Shown one piece after another: positions 1 through 9,769 of a DNA stretch of 64,000 bases. The stretch's first letter is position 1; each line of letters starts with the position of its first letter. This DNA is from Hemileia vastatrix. Lineage: Eukaryota > Basidiomycota > Pucciniomycetes > Pucciniales > Zaghouaniaceae. Under the pieces are notes generated by a model. That model had not been told where the DNA came from and made no database searches. It saw nothing but the letters and a program-made list of their open reading frames with translations. The position numbers were made by a program, and so were the translations under genes. Where the stretch lies: assembly GCA_030280995.1 (NCBI GenBank), contig JASXTE010000005.1, positions 30,382,001-30,446,000 on the forward strand, written 5' to 3'.

Positions 1-1332
1 CAAGCCAATTTCAAAGGCTTGGGTCATAAATTAAGCTTTCCAAAAAGCAGCCATTATAAATCTGGCTGCAATAAAAAGTAAATTATCTAATTAAAATACA
101 TAAATAAATAAAAATTTGTTCAAAAAGATATACAACGCTCTGAAGCCGGTTATAAACTGCCTTCCATTGATACACATAGAAACAAAATCAAATGTTGCTT
201 TCAGCAACATTGGCCATGTTTTGATATTTTGAGCCAAGTAAGATCAGGAAAAAGGCCAATGCATAAAAATTTCACAATTAAAAATCTACCAATTTAATAT
301 GGTGGGGAGGTTCATGTTTTAGAAATAGGTGGTGCACATTATAGTTCCCTTTAAAAAAATTCAAAAATGAATTAATTTTGATGCAATGTAAATTTATATG
401 TGATGAGTGTATGTTTTTTAGCTACATGAAACATGGTAGCTAGATTTATGTGGCGTCAATTTTTTTTAGATGTGAAATTCAGTGTTCCACAAACGTTTAT
501 CTGTACAACATGCAGCCAAGTAAATTCTAGCTGGAATTAGTATATGCATAGGAAAAAATGATCATGCTGTGTACAGTGCCTTGGCAACAATATTCTTGGA
601 ATTTAGATGAAGTTTATCATATTACTTGGAGAGCTGCATTTTTTTGAAAATGAGATCAGTGAAAATTCATGATATCTACATCTCTTTGCCACCCAATTTA
701 TTTTTCATTTCTCTTTCTCACGTACCTTTTTCAAAAATTATCAATCAAATTTTTGCTTTATCATTTTGAATTATTGGTACTATTTTCTTGACCTTATCTG
801 ATTACCGGTAAGCATATTTATCTTTCTATTGCAATTTATATCATTTTGGTTTGTTACTCTTTTTTACACTTTTGACAAGTTAATCTAATGATTCTAATTC
901 TGAATTTTTTTATGGTATCTTTTACTGTACCCTTTTGATTCATTATAAAAAAATTCTTTTTCAGTTAACTTAAAGTTTTTTTATTTGTTTGTCAATTTAC
1001 TTTTCTTTATTCCTTATCAAAAATGTTCAATTTATTTATCTAACCATTTATTTTTTAAAACAATAATTATAAAATAAACTTTATAATTAATTTTGATCAA
1101 TCAGCTACAAGTGGAAGAAGATTTTATAGACACATAAGTTCATGTTTTTCTTCTCATTTTTTTATATTTCTTTAATACTTTCTCAACCATTAAATTATTA
1201 ATATGAAAAGTAAAACATCATCTTGTACTTGCTGAAAGCGTACAGGATAATGTTTTGCTTTTCATAATAATAATTAGATTGTTTGTACTTTAACTTTAAT
1301 TTATTGATTTTTAAGTTGTTTCAAAGTCTCGT
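1..1332. other. AT-rich intergenic spacer
   Basis: No reading frame with recognisable content on either strand. The stretch is AT-rich and mostly non-repetitive by eye. It contains one copy (1221-1249) of a 29-bp motif that recurs at the insertion site of the following retrotransposon and again at 15047-15075. Confidence 0.6.
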
Positions 1333-2442
1333 TGTGGTAGCCTAAAGTTTAGTACGGCACCTAAATATGTAAATGGAGTTATTACGGCGTGCAAGATTGG
1401 CGTTATTATTTTTTTATATTAAAGGGTTTTATTTAATTTATTGGAGTTTAAAATATGAAGAAATTGGTCACGAGCGAATGCCTACACAAATACAATTTAT
1501 TTTGCGGAGAAAACTTATTTTTATGGTCTAAAAAATTTATAAGTATCAAGTCAAGTCACTCAAGAACCTTGGGAAATTTTCCCAGAATTTTTACTATTTT
1601 TCTTATATTTTTAAATGAATTTTAAAGTTTTATAGAAATATTTACGTTTTCAAAAATTACTTAACTTTGATGAATTTTCACGGGGTAATTAGAGCTGCGC
1701 AGACTACGAAAATTAGTTTGTAGGTAAAGGGGAAGTAGCTCTATTATGTGTAATTTTTCTAGATTTTTTATTATGGTTTTAAGGTTCTAAATTGAGTACG
1801 GAAGTCCGGACGGACTCCGTACGGACTCCGTATGGACTCCGTACGGGCTCCGGATTGACTCTGGAAGAGCTCTGGAGGGGAAAACTTAGGCACGTGACTA
1901 GGAATACTTAAGCGCTTCTCAAACTCGAAATTGAGGGGGGAACACAACATACAGCTTAATCATTAACCACCACAGTCTCATTTTTTATTACTCAACAAAT
2001 TAAATAAATTAGTAATACCCTTATAACATTATTATTTTTGCATAACATTTTAGAAATACAATTCAACAGTTTAAATAACACTTCATACAGGGTATCTTTA
2101 GAAAGGTCTTCATCACTGGGACTTGATTAGTGCTGTCTCATAAAAATTTAAATTATTATAAAAACATAAAAGTCAATCTTTTCAGATCTTTCACTGGTAC
2201 ACCTTAATTGTTGTTATCAGTATTTCTTTCTCAACAGCCACTTTCTTTAAATCTCAATAAGCGTTAATTATTTTAGAGTTTCATTATTTTTATCAATCAG
2301 ATTCAAGTAGACTGGTTAGCTTAGTGATTTAGAATTCCCATTTTGTTATTTTTATTGGAAGGACGGGGTTTTCAGCTAAATCCACATATCTCCTCTGGAT
2401 TCTGCTTACAGCAAGGCGACTGTAAGAGTTTACCTTACCATA
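1333..2442 (+). repeat. 5' LTR of element A
   Basis: Begins TGTGGTAGCC and matches 13730-14840 almost base for base. Near its 3' end is a hairpin with a 7-bp stem, CTTACAG (2405-2411) and CTGTAAG (2420-2426), present in both LTRs. A TATA-like segment at about 1414-1424 reads TATATTAAAG here but TATATAAAAG in the 3' LTR. Confidence 0.92.
1797..1880 (+). repeat. GC-rich iterated GGACTCCGTA block inside LTR
   Basis: About five imperfect copies of GGACTCCG(T/G)A lie in an otherwise AT-rich LTR, followed by a GGAAGAGCTCTGGAGG stretch. The same block in the 3' LTR (about 14195-14277) has several C-to-T changes at CG steps. Position within the LTR fits a promoter or R-region element, but nothing proves a role. 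Confidence 0.6.
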
Positions 2443-2444
2443 GT

Positions 2445-2461
2445 TGGCGCCCAACGTGGGG
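2445..2461 (+). other. Primer binding site of element A
   Basis: TGGCGCCCAACGTGGGG starts two bases after the LTR end. The TGG start and GCGCC core are typical of tRNA-primed LTR-element PBSs. The tRNA cannot be named from the window alone. Confidence 0.75.
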
Positions 2462-2512
2462 TTCAATTTCTCTAGCTTTCTTTAAAGACTTACTTGGATC
2501 AAGAACTTTATT

Positions 2513-2575
2513 AGCCTGCAAGAGGCTTATTTTCTGGAACTCTAATTGTATTTTTGTTATTGGCCTGCAAGAGGC
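2513..2575 (+). repeat. Two leader copies of the hairpin motif
   Basis: AGCCT-GCAAG-AGGCT at 2513-2527 and GCCT-GCAAG-AGGC at 2563-2575 form short stems with the same loop. They lie between the PBS and the Gag start and resemble the CCTC...GAGG hairpins found later in the element. Confidence 0.55.
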
Positions 2576-2618
2576 TTGTTATTTTATCGATTGATAACGC
2601 TTTTCATTACTTATTGGG

Positions 2619-4790
2619 ATGTCTTCTTCTGCTGTTGCTTCTGGATCTTCTAACCCTCTTACTCCCTCAGTTAGAATTGTTTCTTGGGATGGCCCAAAGT
2701 TTGATGGGGAGGAGGTTAAATGGTTCATTAGCAGGTATGAAGCTGCTGCTGCTGTTGATGGTGCTTCTCATGTGGATATGGTGAAGCAAGTTAGATTTTT
2801 TATTGCCGATAGGGAGGTGGAAAAAGAGGTTATTGCTATGCAGGCATTCAAGGACAAGGATTGGGTTAAGCTTTCTAAAGCTATGGTTGATAGATGGGGT
2901 ATTAGGTTTACTATGATGGACCTCAATAAAATTGTTGGAGACTGGCAAGCAAAACGTGGTGTTTCTTATATGGCTGACTTCAAAAAGCTCTGTGTTCAGT
3001 TTGATGAAGTGGTGGAATATCTCATACTGGTGGACGAGTTAGTGCATGAGAACCAAGCAAAAGATTTGTTTTGGACAGCATGCAGCAGGGATATTCGTAT
3101 GGACGTCTTGAAGGATCTTTCAAGAAAAGATTTGATGAAGGAACTGCCTAATGGTGAGCAGAAACTGCCGGCTCTGGAGGTTATCAAAGAGAACATTCAG
3201 GCCCATCTCAAGTTATTGGCGTTGGACAAATATCAAGAGTCTTGCACTCAATATGTTAGCAAGGTTAGCGAGGTTTTGGCCGAAAACAACGATATTATGG
3301 TCAAAGCCCAGGAGGCCAAGAAGGCTCAAATGGGATTACCTGCTGCTAAAGTTGAGGGTAATGTAGATAATAAGATGGTCAATCACTTGGCCGATTTAAC
3401 GAAACAATTAAAAATATTTGTTCAAGAAACCCAGAAGGCCAACAAGGCCCCAATTGCTTCTTCGTCGATGTCGACTTCTTATCAGTCTAGAGGTTATGAA
3501 CGTCGAAATTATAATGGCAATAACAACGGTAACCGCTTCCCAGGCAATGGGAGAAATGGTGGGAATGGTGGTAGTAATGGATATAGAGGTGGCTACAATG
3601 AGCCAAAGGTGTGCTCCTATTGTAATAGGAGGGGTCACAGAGCAACAGTTTGTTTTGCTCTTGATAAGGATATGGATGCTGGGCGAGTTTTATTTGATGG
3701 TAAAGTTTATAAATTTCCTGATGGTTCGTTCATCAAGCCCAGTGATGGACAGTCTCCTTCTGATTTGGTCAGAAGAAGTTTAACGGCTGAAAGGAGAGCC
3801 AGATTTGAAGAGGTGACGGATGAAGATGTTAATGCCAAGAGTGGCAAAAATGGTAATGGTAATGGTGGTCAAGCTGACAAGGGCAAGGAGAAAGAGGTCA
3901 GTAAAGCCACATTTTCTACTTCTTTTGGTGGTTTAGAGCTGGCGACGGTTGCCCAGGTGGAGGGTAGCTGTATGTCTGGCGAATATGATGTTAATGCTGC
4001 TAGAAGAGCAGCTGCTACTAAGGCGAAAAGTAGCATTCAGAGCCAATTGAGGGCTAATCCTGGCAAGGCCAATAACAAAGTGAACCCTTACTCTAAGGAC
4101 AAGAATTCTAGTGCTCAAACTGCCGTCAACAAATTGAACCCTTACTCTAAGGATGAATTATATAAAATGCAGAAGGGGATTGCTGATATGGGGCCCCCTA
4201 GTTATGGCAAGTTTGATTTAAATGGTGAGCCTATGCCAGAGGATGATTCGGATTCTGAGGAGGACGTACCGTTGGCGTCTCTACCCAGACCAAGTTTTAG
4301 CGGTCCCATCCCAATGGAGGGAGTAAGAAGGACTAGCGATGGATCAGGATTAGTGCAAGAAGCTGGTGACGGAGTTAGGGTTATAGAAAGTGAAGATGTT
4401 ATAATGGGGGGTGAAGATGGCTCGGTTGGACCTCAAGAGGTACCCAGGGCCAAGGTTGTTAAATCAAAGGTCCAGTATGAGCGGCCAGTAGTTTCTGGTC
4501 AAGCTAATGCGATGGACGCAGTTTTGAATAGGGTGAATCAACTTCAGATTCCCTTATCTTTGGGGGAGTTATTTACGATTAGTCCGGCGCTTGCTGAAAA
4601 GCAAAAGAAGCATTTGACGAGGCGTCGGGTTTCCACTGGAGAGGTGGAATATATTTGTGAAAATGCTGAAAAGTTTGGGGAAGATGTAGATACACATTTT
4701 TCCGCTCCCCTGGGTTACCTGGTGGTAACTCTTAATGGTGAAGAAGTAAAGGCCTTGGTCGATTCAGGGTCTCAAATTAATTTAATTTAA
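2619..4790 (+). CDS. gag: Gag polyprotein with start of retropepsin (element A)
   Basis: A 723-codon frame beginning at an ATG 157 bases after the PBS. Residues 1-250 look like a retrotransposon capsid (helical, W/F-rich). A glycine/asparagine-rich stretch at about 290-325 precedes a CCHC zinc knuckle (CX2CX4HX4C, residues about 331-344), which binds RNA in particle assembly. The second half is charged and low complexity. The protease active-site triad DSG is at 4761-4769 (residue 715), nine residues before the frame is cut by TAA at 4788. The same frame stays open beyond the stop to 5231, so the stop splits the protease fold. A functional protein would need readthrough; a simple nonsense mutation is more likely. 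Confidence 0.88.
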   Translation: MSSSAVASGSSNPLTPSVRIVSWDGPKFDGEEVKWFISRYEAAAAVDGASHVDMVKQVRFFIADREVEKEVIAMQAFKDKDWVKLSKAMVDRWGIRFTMMDLNKIVGDWQAKRGVSYMADFKKLCVQFDEVVEYLILVDELVHENQAKDLFWTACSRDIRMDVLKDLSRKDLMKELPNGEQKLPALEVIKENIQAHLKLLALDKYQESCTQYVSKVSEVLAENNDIMVKAQEAKKAQMGLPAAKVEGNVDNKMVNHLADLTKQLKIFVQETQKANKAPIASSSMSTSYQSRGYERRNYNGNNNGNRFPGNGRNGGNGGSNGYRGGYNEPKVCSYCNRRGHRATVCFALDKDMDAGRVLFDGKVYKFPDGSFIKPSDGQSPSDLVRRSLTAERRARFEEVTDEDVNAKSGKNGNGNGGQADKGKEKEVSKATFSTSFGGLELATVAQVEGSCMSGEYDVNAARRAAATKAKSSIQSQLRANPGKANNKVNPYSKDKNSSAQTAVNKLNPYSKDELYKMQKGIADMGPPSYGKFDLNGEPMPEDDSDSEEDVPLASLPRPSFSGPIPMEGVRRTSDGSGLVQEAGDGVRVIESEDVIMGGEDGSVGPQEVPRAKVVKSKVQYERPVVSGQANAMDAVLNRVNQLQIPLSLGELFTISPALAEKQKKHLTRRRVSTGEVEYICENAEKFGEDVDTHFSAPLGYLVVTLNGEEVKALVDSGSQINLI

Positions 4791-5231
4791 TTGGAGCAAG
4801 CGACGAGTATAGGCTTGCCAATTAAAAGTGGAACTGGGGGAAACCTCAGAGGTATTGGAGGGCATGCAACAGAGCTGATGGGTACAGCTGAGCATGTCAG
4901 GTTAGGCATTGGTGGATCTGTTGGTAAGGTTCACTTTTATGTGGCCAGAGGAGCAGTCAAAACTGTTCTTGGTGGTCCTTTTTTGATGGATTTTGAGGCC
5001 AGGATAGGGTATCAAGCTGGCATGGGGATTAGTTTGGAGATCACTGGTGAAGATATGCGGAGGTTACATATGCGGTTAGCGCCTCCTGGAGATGAAGGTT
5101 GGGAAACACGGCCAGGGATTACTACTCTGTGCCAGTGTTGTGTTTGCACCAAGAAGCGGCATATTAAACGGACGGCTTCTGGTGAATTATGTTTGTTGGA
5201 AAGGGATGAATGCCCTCATTTTTTGGGGTAG
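4791..5231 (+). pseudogene. Retropepsin C-terminal part, separated by in-frame TAA
   Basis: Continues the Gag frame directly after TAA 4788-4790 for 146 codons, ending at TAG 5229-5231. Content is protease-like: hydrophobic strands after the DSG, a conserved-looking VLGGPFLMDF segment, then a cysteine cluster with a CXC pattern. It has no plausible start codon of its own, so it is the second half of the protease. It ends in a run of six T at a candidate -1 frameshift site leading into the next frame. Confidence 0.75.
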
Positions 5232-6319
5232 CAGGGGCTGATCGCTCTAATGTTGTAATCTCTCCTCAGGATGAGATCCCGGATTGCAATTGGTCAGCTC
5301 ACTTGGAGATAATTCAAGTGGATTCTCAACTATTTTCTGTTAATATTACTTTGGAGTGCAAATACGTTTTGGACTTTTCTATATGTTTATTGGATTTACC
5401 CGGTTTTTCTATTAAATTTAAAAACGGTGAAAAAGGCAAAATGGGCCAAATTAGGTTGGATAAAAATTGGAAGGGTATGTTTTATGACCTCCAGCAAGAG
5501 GGTAAACTGCAAAAATCTCATCAAAACCAAATTAAAAATCTTGGTATAATTAAAACACAAAAAAATAATTTTTGTGAAAATTCTATTATGGGCCTCCAGC
5601 AAGAGGTTAAACTGCAATTATCTCCTTCTATTTTGGACCTCCAGCAAGAGGGTAAACTGCAAAAATTACATCAAAACTCGATTAAAAATCTTGGTATAAT
5701 TAAAACACAAAAAAATAATTTATGTGAAAATGTTATTACGGACCTCCAGCAAGAGGTTAAACTGCAATTATCTCCTTCTATTTTGGACCTCCAGCAAGAG
5801 GGTAAACTGCAAAAATTACATCAAAACTCGATTAAAAATCTTGGTATAATTAAAACACAAAAAAATAATTTATGTGAAAATGTTATTACGGACCTCCAGC
5901 AAGAGGTTAAACTGCAATTATCTCCTTCTATTACGGACCTCCAGCAAGAGGGTAAACTGCAAATATCACATCAAAATCTGATAAAAAATCTCAGTATAAT
6001 TAAAACACAAAAAAATAATTTTTGTGAAAATTCAATTCCGGTCCTCCAGCAAGAGGTTAAACTGCCGACTTTCTTTACAGGTGATTTACTGTTGGATAAG
6101 GGAAGCAAAGGTGTTGGAAAATCTGTTTATAAATTAGACGAGGGAAAGGAGAAAAGGGTAAAATTTAAAAATGAAATAAAATATTTTTCTAATTTTTCTT
6201 ATTCTGATTCTGGCGATGAAGAAGATTCATTTGATGAGAGTTTTAATGGCGATGTTTTACCTCAAGTTAATTTAGATGTGGACGCAGCCAAATATAAGAA
6301 AGTAGCAAATAAAGTTTGA
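5210..6319 (+). CDS. PR-RT linker of Pol with 150-bp internal repeats
   Basis: A 369-codon frame one base back from the protease frame and in the same frame as RT and integrase downstream. The first 90 residues are unrecognised. Residues about 93-290 are four copies of a 50-residue repeat, each with two LQQE(G/V)KL boxes and an NLGIIKTQKNN segment, lysine- and asparagine-rich. The C-terminal part is acidic (SDSGDEEDSFDES). It ends at TGA 6317-6319, after which the frame continues open into RT. No enzymatic domain is visible. Most likely it is a flexible linker of the Pol polyprotein whose sequence is dominated by the nucleic-acid repeat it hosts. Confidence 0.6.
   Translation: MPSFFGVAGADRSNVVISPQDEIPDCNWSAHLEIIQVDSQLFSVNITLECKYVLDFSICLLDLPGFSIKFKNGEKGKMGQIRLDKNWKGMFYDLQQEGKLQKSHQNQIKNLGIIKTQKNNFCENSIMGLQQEVKLQLSPSILDLQQEGKLQKLHQNSIKNLGIIKTQKNNLCENVITDLQQEVKLQLSPSILDLQQEGKLQKLHQNSIKNLGIIKTQKNNLCENVITDLQQEVKLQLSPSITDLQQEGKLQISHQNLIKNLSIIKTQKNNFCENSIPVLQQEVKLPTFFTGDLLLDKGSKGVGKSVYKLDEGKEKRVKFKNEIKYFSNFSYSDSGDEEDSFDESFNGDVLPQVNLDVDAAKYKKVANKV
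5219..5231 (+). other. Candidate -1 ribosomal frameshift site (T TTT TTG)
   Basis: The heptamer T TTT TTG (5219-5225) is in the correct phase of the Gag-PR frame, four bases upstream of its TAG (5229-5231). Slipping back one base enters the frame of 5210-6319 exactly. This matches the X XXY YYZ rule. Gypsy elements commonly use frameshifts between gag/pr and pol. I see no clear downstream pseudoknot, so an ordinary indel cannot be excluded. Confidence 0.5.
5488..6065 (+). repeat. 150-bp tandem repeat carrying eight hairpin motifs
   Basis: Four near-identical 150-bp periods (starts 5488, 5638, 5788, 5938). Each holds two motif copies 105 and 45 bp apart: 5488, 5593, 5638, 5743, 5788, 5893, 5938, 6043. 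Each motif is CCTC, six-base loop, GAGG, then K-TAAACTGC. The period is a multiple of three, so the reading frame is kept. Confidence 0.9.
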
Positions 6320-8353
6320 CCTATTAATGAGCCGCTACCTGCTGAATTAAATCCACCTTTGAGAAGACCAAGGTTATCAAGAGATCCTTATGAAAGTCCC
6401 TTGGTAAAGAATCCGCCTGAATTTTCTGAGACGTCAAGAATCACTTTTGAGAGACTGGGTGTTGTTAATTTTGGACCTGATGGTTGGTTGTCTGGAGAAG
6501 AGAAGAAGTTGTTGTTGGATGTGATGGTCAAGCGAGAGAAGGCCATTGCTTTTGTAGAAGAGGAGAGGGGTGTGTTGAAGCATTCCTATGGGGAGCCTTA
6601 CAAGATTCCTGTGGTATGTCATGAACCGTGGCAGCAGAAACCGATTCCTATTCCAGCTGCATTGAAAGAAGCTTATATCGAAGTTGTCAGAGAAAGGATA
6701 CGCACTGGACTGTATGAGCAATCAACGTCAAGTTATTCTAGTCCGGTATTTTGTATCAAGAAACCGAATGGCAAGCTTAGAGTTGTTCATGATCTTATGG
6801 AATTAAATAGGGTTACAATAAAGGATGCTGGGATACCGCCTAGTGCTGAGGAGTTTGTTGAAGCGTTTTCAGGGAGAGTGTGTTATGGTTTGGGAGATAT
6901 TATGGGTGGATATGATGAGAGAGAGTTACATCCGGACTCAAGACCTCTCACTACATTCGATACACCACTTGGACGTTTACAGTTAACAAGATTACCTCAA
7001 GGAGCAACAAATTCGGTTGCAGTTTATCAAGCTCAGATGGCTTGGATCCTTCAAGATGAAATTCCACAATATGCTGGAATCTTTATAGATGATGGAGGAA
7101 TTAAGGGACCAACAACCGACTATGATACCCAGGTGTTGGAAGAGAATCCCGGGATACGCAAATTCATTTGGGAGTTTGCAATTACTTTAGAAAGAATCTT
7201 GTTTCGAATTGAAGAGGCTGGTTTAACTATTTCAGGTTCAAAATTTTCATGTTGTGTGCCAGCCTTAGAAATATTAGGCCATGTGGTATGTAGAGAGGGT
7301 AGGATTATGTCCAAGAAGAAAGTTAACAAAATTCAGTCCTGGCCAAGACCCAAGAATACGACCGAAGTTAGAGGGTTTTTAGGCGTTTGCGTATATGTTA
7401 GAATGTTTATCAAGGACTTTTCTTCATTGGCAGCTCCATTGAGACGGTTAAAGAGAAAGGATGCAGACTGGGAGTGGGATGAAGAGTGTGAGAAGGCGTT
7501 TGTGAAGTTGAAGGAGGTTGTAGGGAAGGATTTAGTCCTGCACAAGTTAGAATATGGAAAAGATTCTGGTAGAATTTATTTAGCAGTTGATTCAAGTCAG
7601 GTTGCAGCTGGGGCGGTTTTGTCTCAGATGGATAAAGCTGGTTACATCAGGCCAGTTAGGTATGAATCTGTAGTATTTACTGAGGTTGAATCAAGATATT
7701 CTCAACCAAAATTGGAATTATGTGGTGTGGCGAAAATACTGAAGAAACTTCAGCATATTTTGTGGGGGCAACATTTTGAGTTGCAAGTGGATGCGAAATC
7801 GTTAATCCAGATGATTAATTCCCCAAGTTTACCGAACGCACCCATGACGAGATGGGTAGCTTTTATTCAACATTTTTTGTTTGATTTAGTTCATAAGCCT
7901 GGCAAAACTTTTACTATGCCAGATGGTTTATCAAGGAGACCACCCACTGAAGAAGATTCAGACTCAGAAGAGTTCGATGAAGATATACCAATTATCAAAG
8001 CCAGCACTAAAGGAGCTGAAGACTTTCCATACCTCCCCCATGAGGTTAAACTGGCAGGACTATTGTGTTTAGATTATGATGATGATGACCTCCACCAAGA
8101 GGATAAACTGGAAAATAGGTTTTATGTTAATAAAGGTGTTGAAAAAGGTGTAGATAAATTCGGCAGAGAGGAGGTAGAAGAAGATGTGGTGTATGTAGAG
8201 GAAAATGGATTGGTAGTGTGGGATAGTAGTAAATTAAGGAATGGTGTATATGTTGGAGAATTAGAGAACTTAAATAAAAAGGTGGATAAAGAGAAAGAGG
8301 TATTTTCAAATACGGTTTTCGAAGGATCCAAAGGTTCAGAAGAAAAACGTTGA
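6320..8353 (+). CDS. pol: Reverse transcriptase-RNase H (element A)
   Basis: Open frame from the codon after TGA 6319 to TGA 8353; it has no credible ATG at its start and is the continuation of the upstream Pol frame. RT motifs are clear: SSYSSPVFCIKKPNGKLR (fingers), DLMELN, LPQGATNS, and the catalytic FIDD at about 7087-7098. The LGHVV and GFLG segments follow at the usual spacing. RNase H follows with AVDSSQVAAGAVL (first Asp) and a later D in QVDAKSL. The tail carries an acidic stretch and two more hairpin motifs encoding LPHEVKL and LHQEDKL (8032, 8089). TGA 8351-8353 separates it from integrase in the same frame. Confidence 0.88.
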   Translation, partial: PINEPLPAELNPPLRRPRLSRDPYESPLVKNPPEFSETSRITFERLGVVNFGPDGWLSGEEKKLLLDVMVKREKAIAFVEEERGVLKHSYGEPYKIPVVCHEPWQQKPIPIPAALKEAYIEVVRERIRTGLYEQSTSSYSSPVFCIKKPNGKLRVVHDLMELNRVTIKDAGIPPSAEEFVEAFSGRVCYGLGDIMGGYDERELHPDSRPLTTFDTPLGRLQLTRLPQGATNSVAVYQAQMAWILQDEIPQYAGIFIDDGGIKGPTTDYDTQVLEENPGIRKFIWEFAITLERILFRIEEAGLTISGSKFSCCVPALEILGHVVCREGRIMSKKKVNKIQSWPRPKNTTEVRGFLGVCVYVRMFIKDFSSLAAPLRRLKRKDADWEWDEECEKAFVKLKEVVGKDLVLHKLEYGKDSGRIYLAVDSSQVAAGAVLSQMDKAGYIRPVRYESVVFTEVESRYSQPKLELCGVAKILKKLQHILWGQHFELQVDAKSLIQMINSPSLPNAPMTRWVAFIQHFLFDLVHKPGKTFTMPDGLSRRPPTEEDSDSEEFDEDIPIIKASTKGAEDFPYLPHEVKLAGLLCLDYDDDDLHQEDKLENRFYVNKGVEKGVDKFGREEVEEDVVYVEENGLVVWDSSKLRNGVYVGELENLNKKVDKEKEVFSNTVFEGSKGSEEKR
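8032..8111 (+). repeat. Two hairpin motifs in the RNase H-IN linker
   Basis: CCTC-CCCCAT-GAGG-TTAAACTGG at 8032-8054 and CCTC-CACCAA-GAGG-ATAAACTGG at 8089-8111, 57 bp apart. Stem and TAAACTGG tail are conserved while the loop varies. Confidence 0.8.
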
Positions 8354-9769
8354 CATAGCTCGATTAAAAATTTATTTAGGGGTCAACGATTATTGGCTCA
8401 TTCATGTGCAGGTGATATTGGTGATAGAGAAGTCCCTAATGATGTTATATTAATCGATTTTCAAGATGAAGTCTGGGGTCAGACTGGTTTTTATTTTTTG
8501 TTAGTCAAATATTTGTTGACTTTAGAGAGGCCAGAAGATTGTGAAGACAATGAATGGGTGGCTATCAAGAGGAAGTCATCTACGTTTTACCTATCTGGTC
8601 GACGTTTAATGAGGAGGAGGCATCCAAATCCTCAAGTAGTTATAACTCAACAGAAGGGGCAAGAATTAGTTTTGAAATCACTGCATGAAGATCTCGGGCA
8701 TAGAGGCGTTGGAGAAACATTTAGAAGAATTTCTGATCGATTTTGGTGGCCTGGCATGAAGATGGCTGTTAAACAGTGGGTTCAGTCATGCGAAGAATGT
8801 CAAAGACGAAGTTATTTAAGGCCAAAAGAACCTGGACGCGCGACCGGTGAATATACGCTCTTTGGAAGAGTTAGTTTAGATGCCCTTCATATAAAAGAGG
8901 GACGGTATAAATATTTAATTGTGGCCAGAGATGATTTATCTGGTTGGGTAGAGGCAGCGCCTCTTATTAATTTAACTGCCAAAAATGTGGCAGAATTTTT
9001 TTTGAATAATTGGGTATATAGGTATGGGGTGATGAAGTTGGTAACGGTAGATGGAGGTCCTGAATTTGGGACAGAGTTTAAAGAGGCCGTATTGAAAGTT
9101 GGATCAAAGGTTAGGGTAGCAACCCCATATTATCCTGAAGCTGAAGGCATGGTTGAGAGGGGGCATCAAGTTATCAAGGATGCTTTAGTTAAAATGTGTG
9201 GGACAAGTGCCGAAAAATGGAGGCACTATTTACCTTTAGTTTTATTTGCTGATCGAATCACTGCCAAAAGGACGACCGGATTTTCACCTTATGAACTTGT
9301 TTTTGGACAGAAAGCAGTTTTACCGGTTGATTTAGAAGCTGAATCATATCTTGGAGTTGACTGGGACACAGTCAAAACTACTGAAGAATTATTGTGTGCA
9401 AGAATGATGCAGCTAGAAAAGAAAGAAGAATATTTAGAAAAGGCATATTCGCGGATGATGAAGATCCGAAATCAATCAGTTAGATATTGGGATGAGCGGT
9501 TGGCACATCGATTAAGGAAACCTTTGAACCCAGGAGATATGGTCCTGGTGTATAATAGGAGTTTGGAAAGTCAGTGGGGAAAAATGTTTGCAGATAGGTG
9601 GAATGGACCGTATAAAATCAAGGAGCAAGTTTCCGGCGGTTCATATGTGCTAGAAGAGTTGGATGGAGTAGTATTGAAGAAGAGGGTAGCGGCCGATCAA
9701 GTGAAACGGTTCTATCCTAGAGGCACCAGGAGTGCCGAAGTCTTCCTCCGCAATGAGGATAAACTATGA
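8354..9769 (+). CDS. Integrase (element A)
   Basis: Continues the RT frame after TGA 8353 and ends at 9767-9769. The N-terminal HHCC zinc domain is visible (H...GHRG then CEECQ, about 8685-8810). The DDE core has Asp in SLDALHI (about 8876), Asp in TVDGGPEF (about 9048) and Glu in EGMVERGHQ (about 9155). The C-terminal domain has GDMVLVYNRS and a WNGPYKI barrel segment. There is no chromodomain, unlike the tandem elements further right, so element A belongs to another Gypsy lineage. The last codons overlap a hairpin motif encoding LRNEDKL. Confidence 0.88.
   Translation, partial: HSSIKNLFRGQRLLAHSCAGDIGDREVPNDVILIDFQDEVWGQTGFYFLLVKYLLTLERPEDCEDNEWVAIKRKSSTFYLSGRRLMRRRHPNPQVVITQQKGQELVLKSLHEDLGHRGVGETFRRISDRFWWPGMKMAVKQWVQSCEECQRRSYLRPKEPGRATGEYTLFGRVSLDALHIKEGRYKYLIVARDDLSGWVEAAPLINLTAKNVAEFFLNNWVYRYGVMKLVTVDGGPEFGTEFKEAVLKVGSKVRVATPYYPEAEGMVERGHQVIKDALVKMCGTSAEKWRHYLPLVLFADRITAKRTTGFSPYELVFGQKAVLPVDLEAESYLGVDWDTVKTTEELLCARMMQLEKKEEYLEKAYSRMMKIRNQSVRYWDERLAHRLRKPLNPGDMVLVYNRSLESQWGKMFADRWNGPYKIKEQVSGGSYVLEELDGVVLKKRVAADQVKRFYPRGTRSAEVFLRNEDKL

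Noticed and set aside
8393..8395. TTG as the start of the integrase frame, and TTG at 6359 for RT
   Set aside because: Both frames continue in the same phase from upstream and follow an in-frame TGA; they are interrupted parts of one Pol frame, not separately initiated genes.
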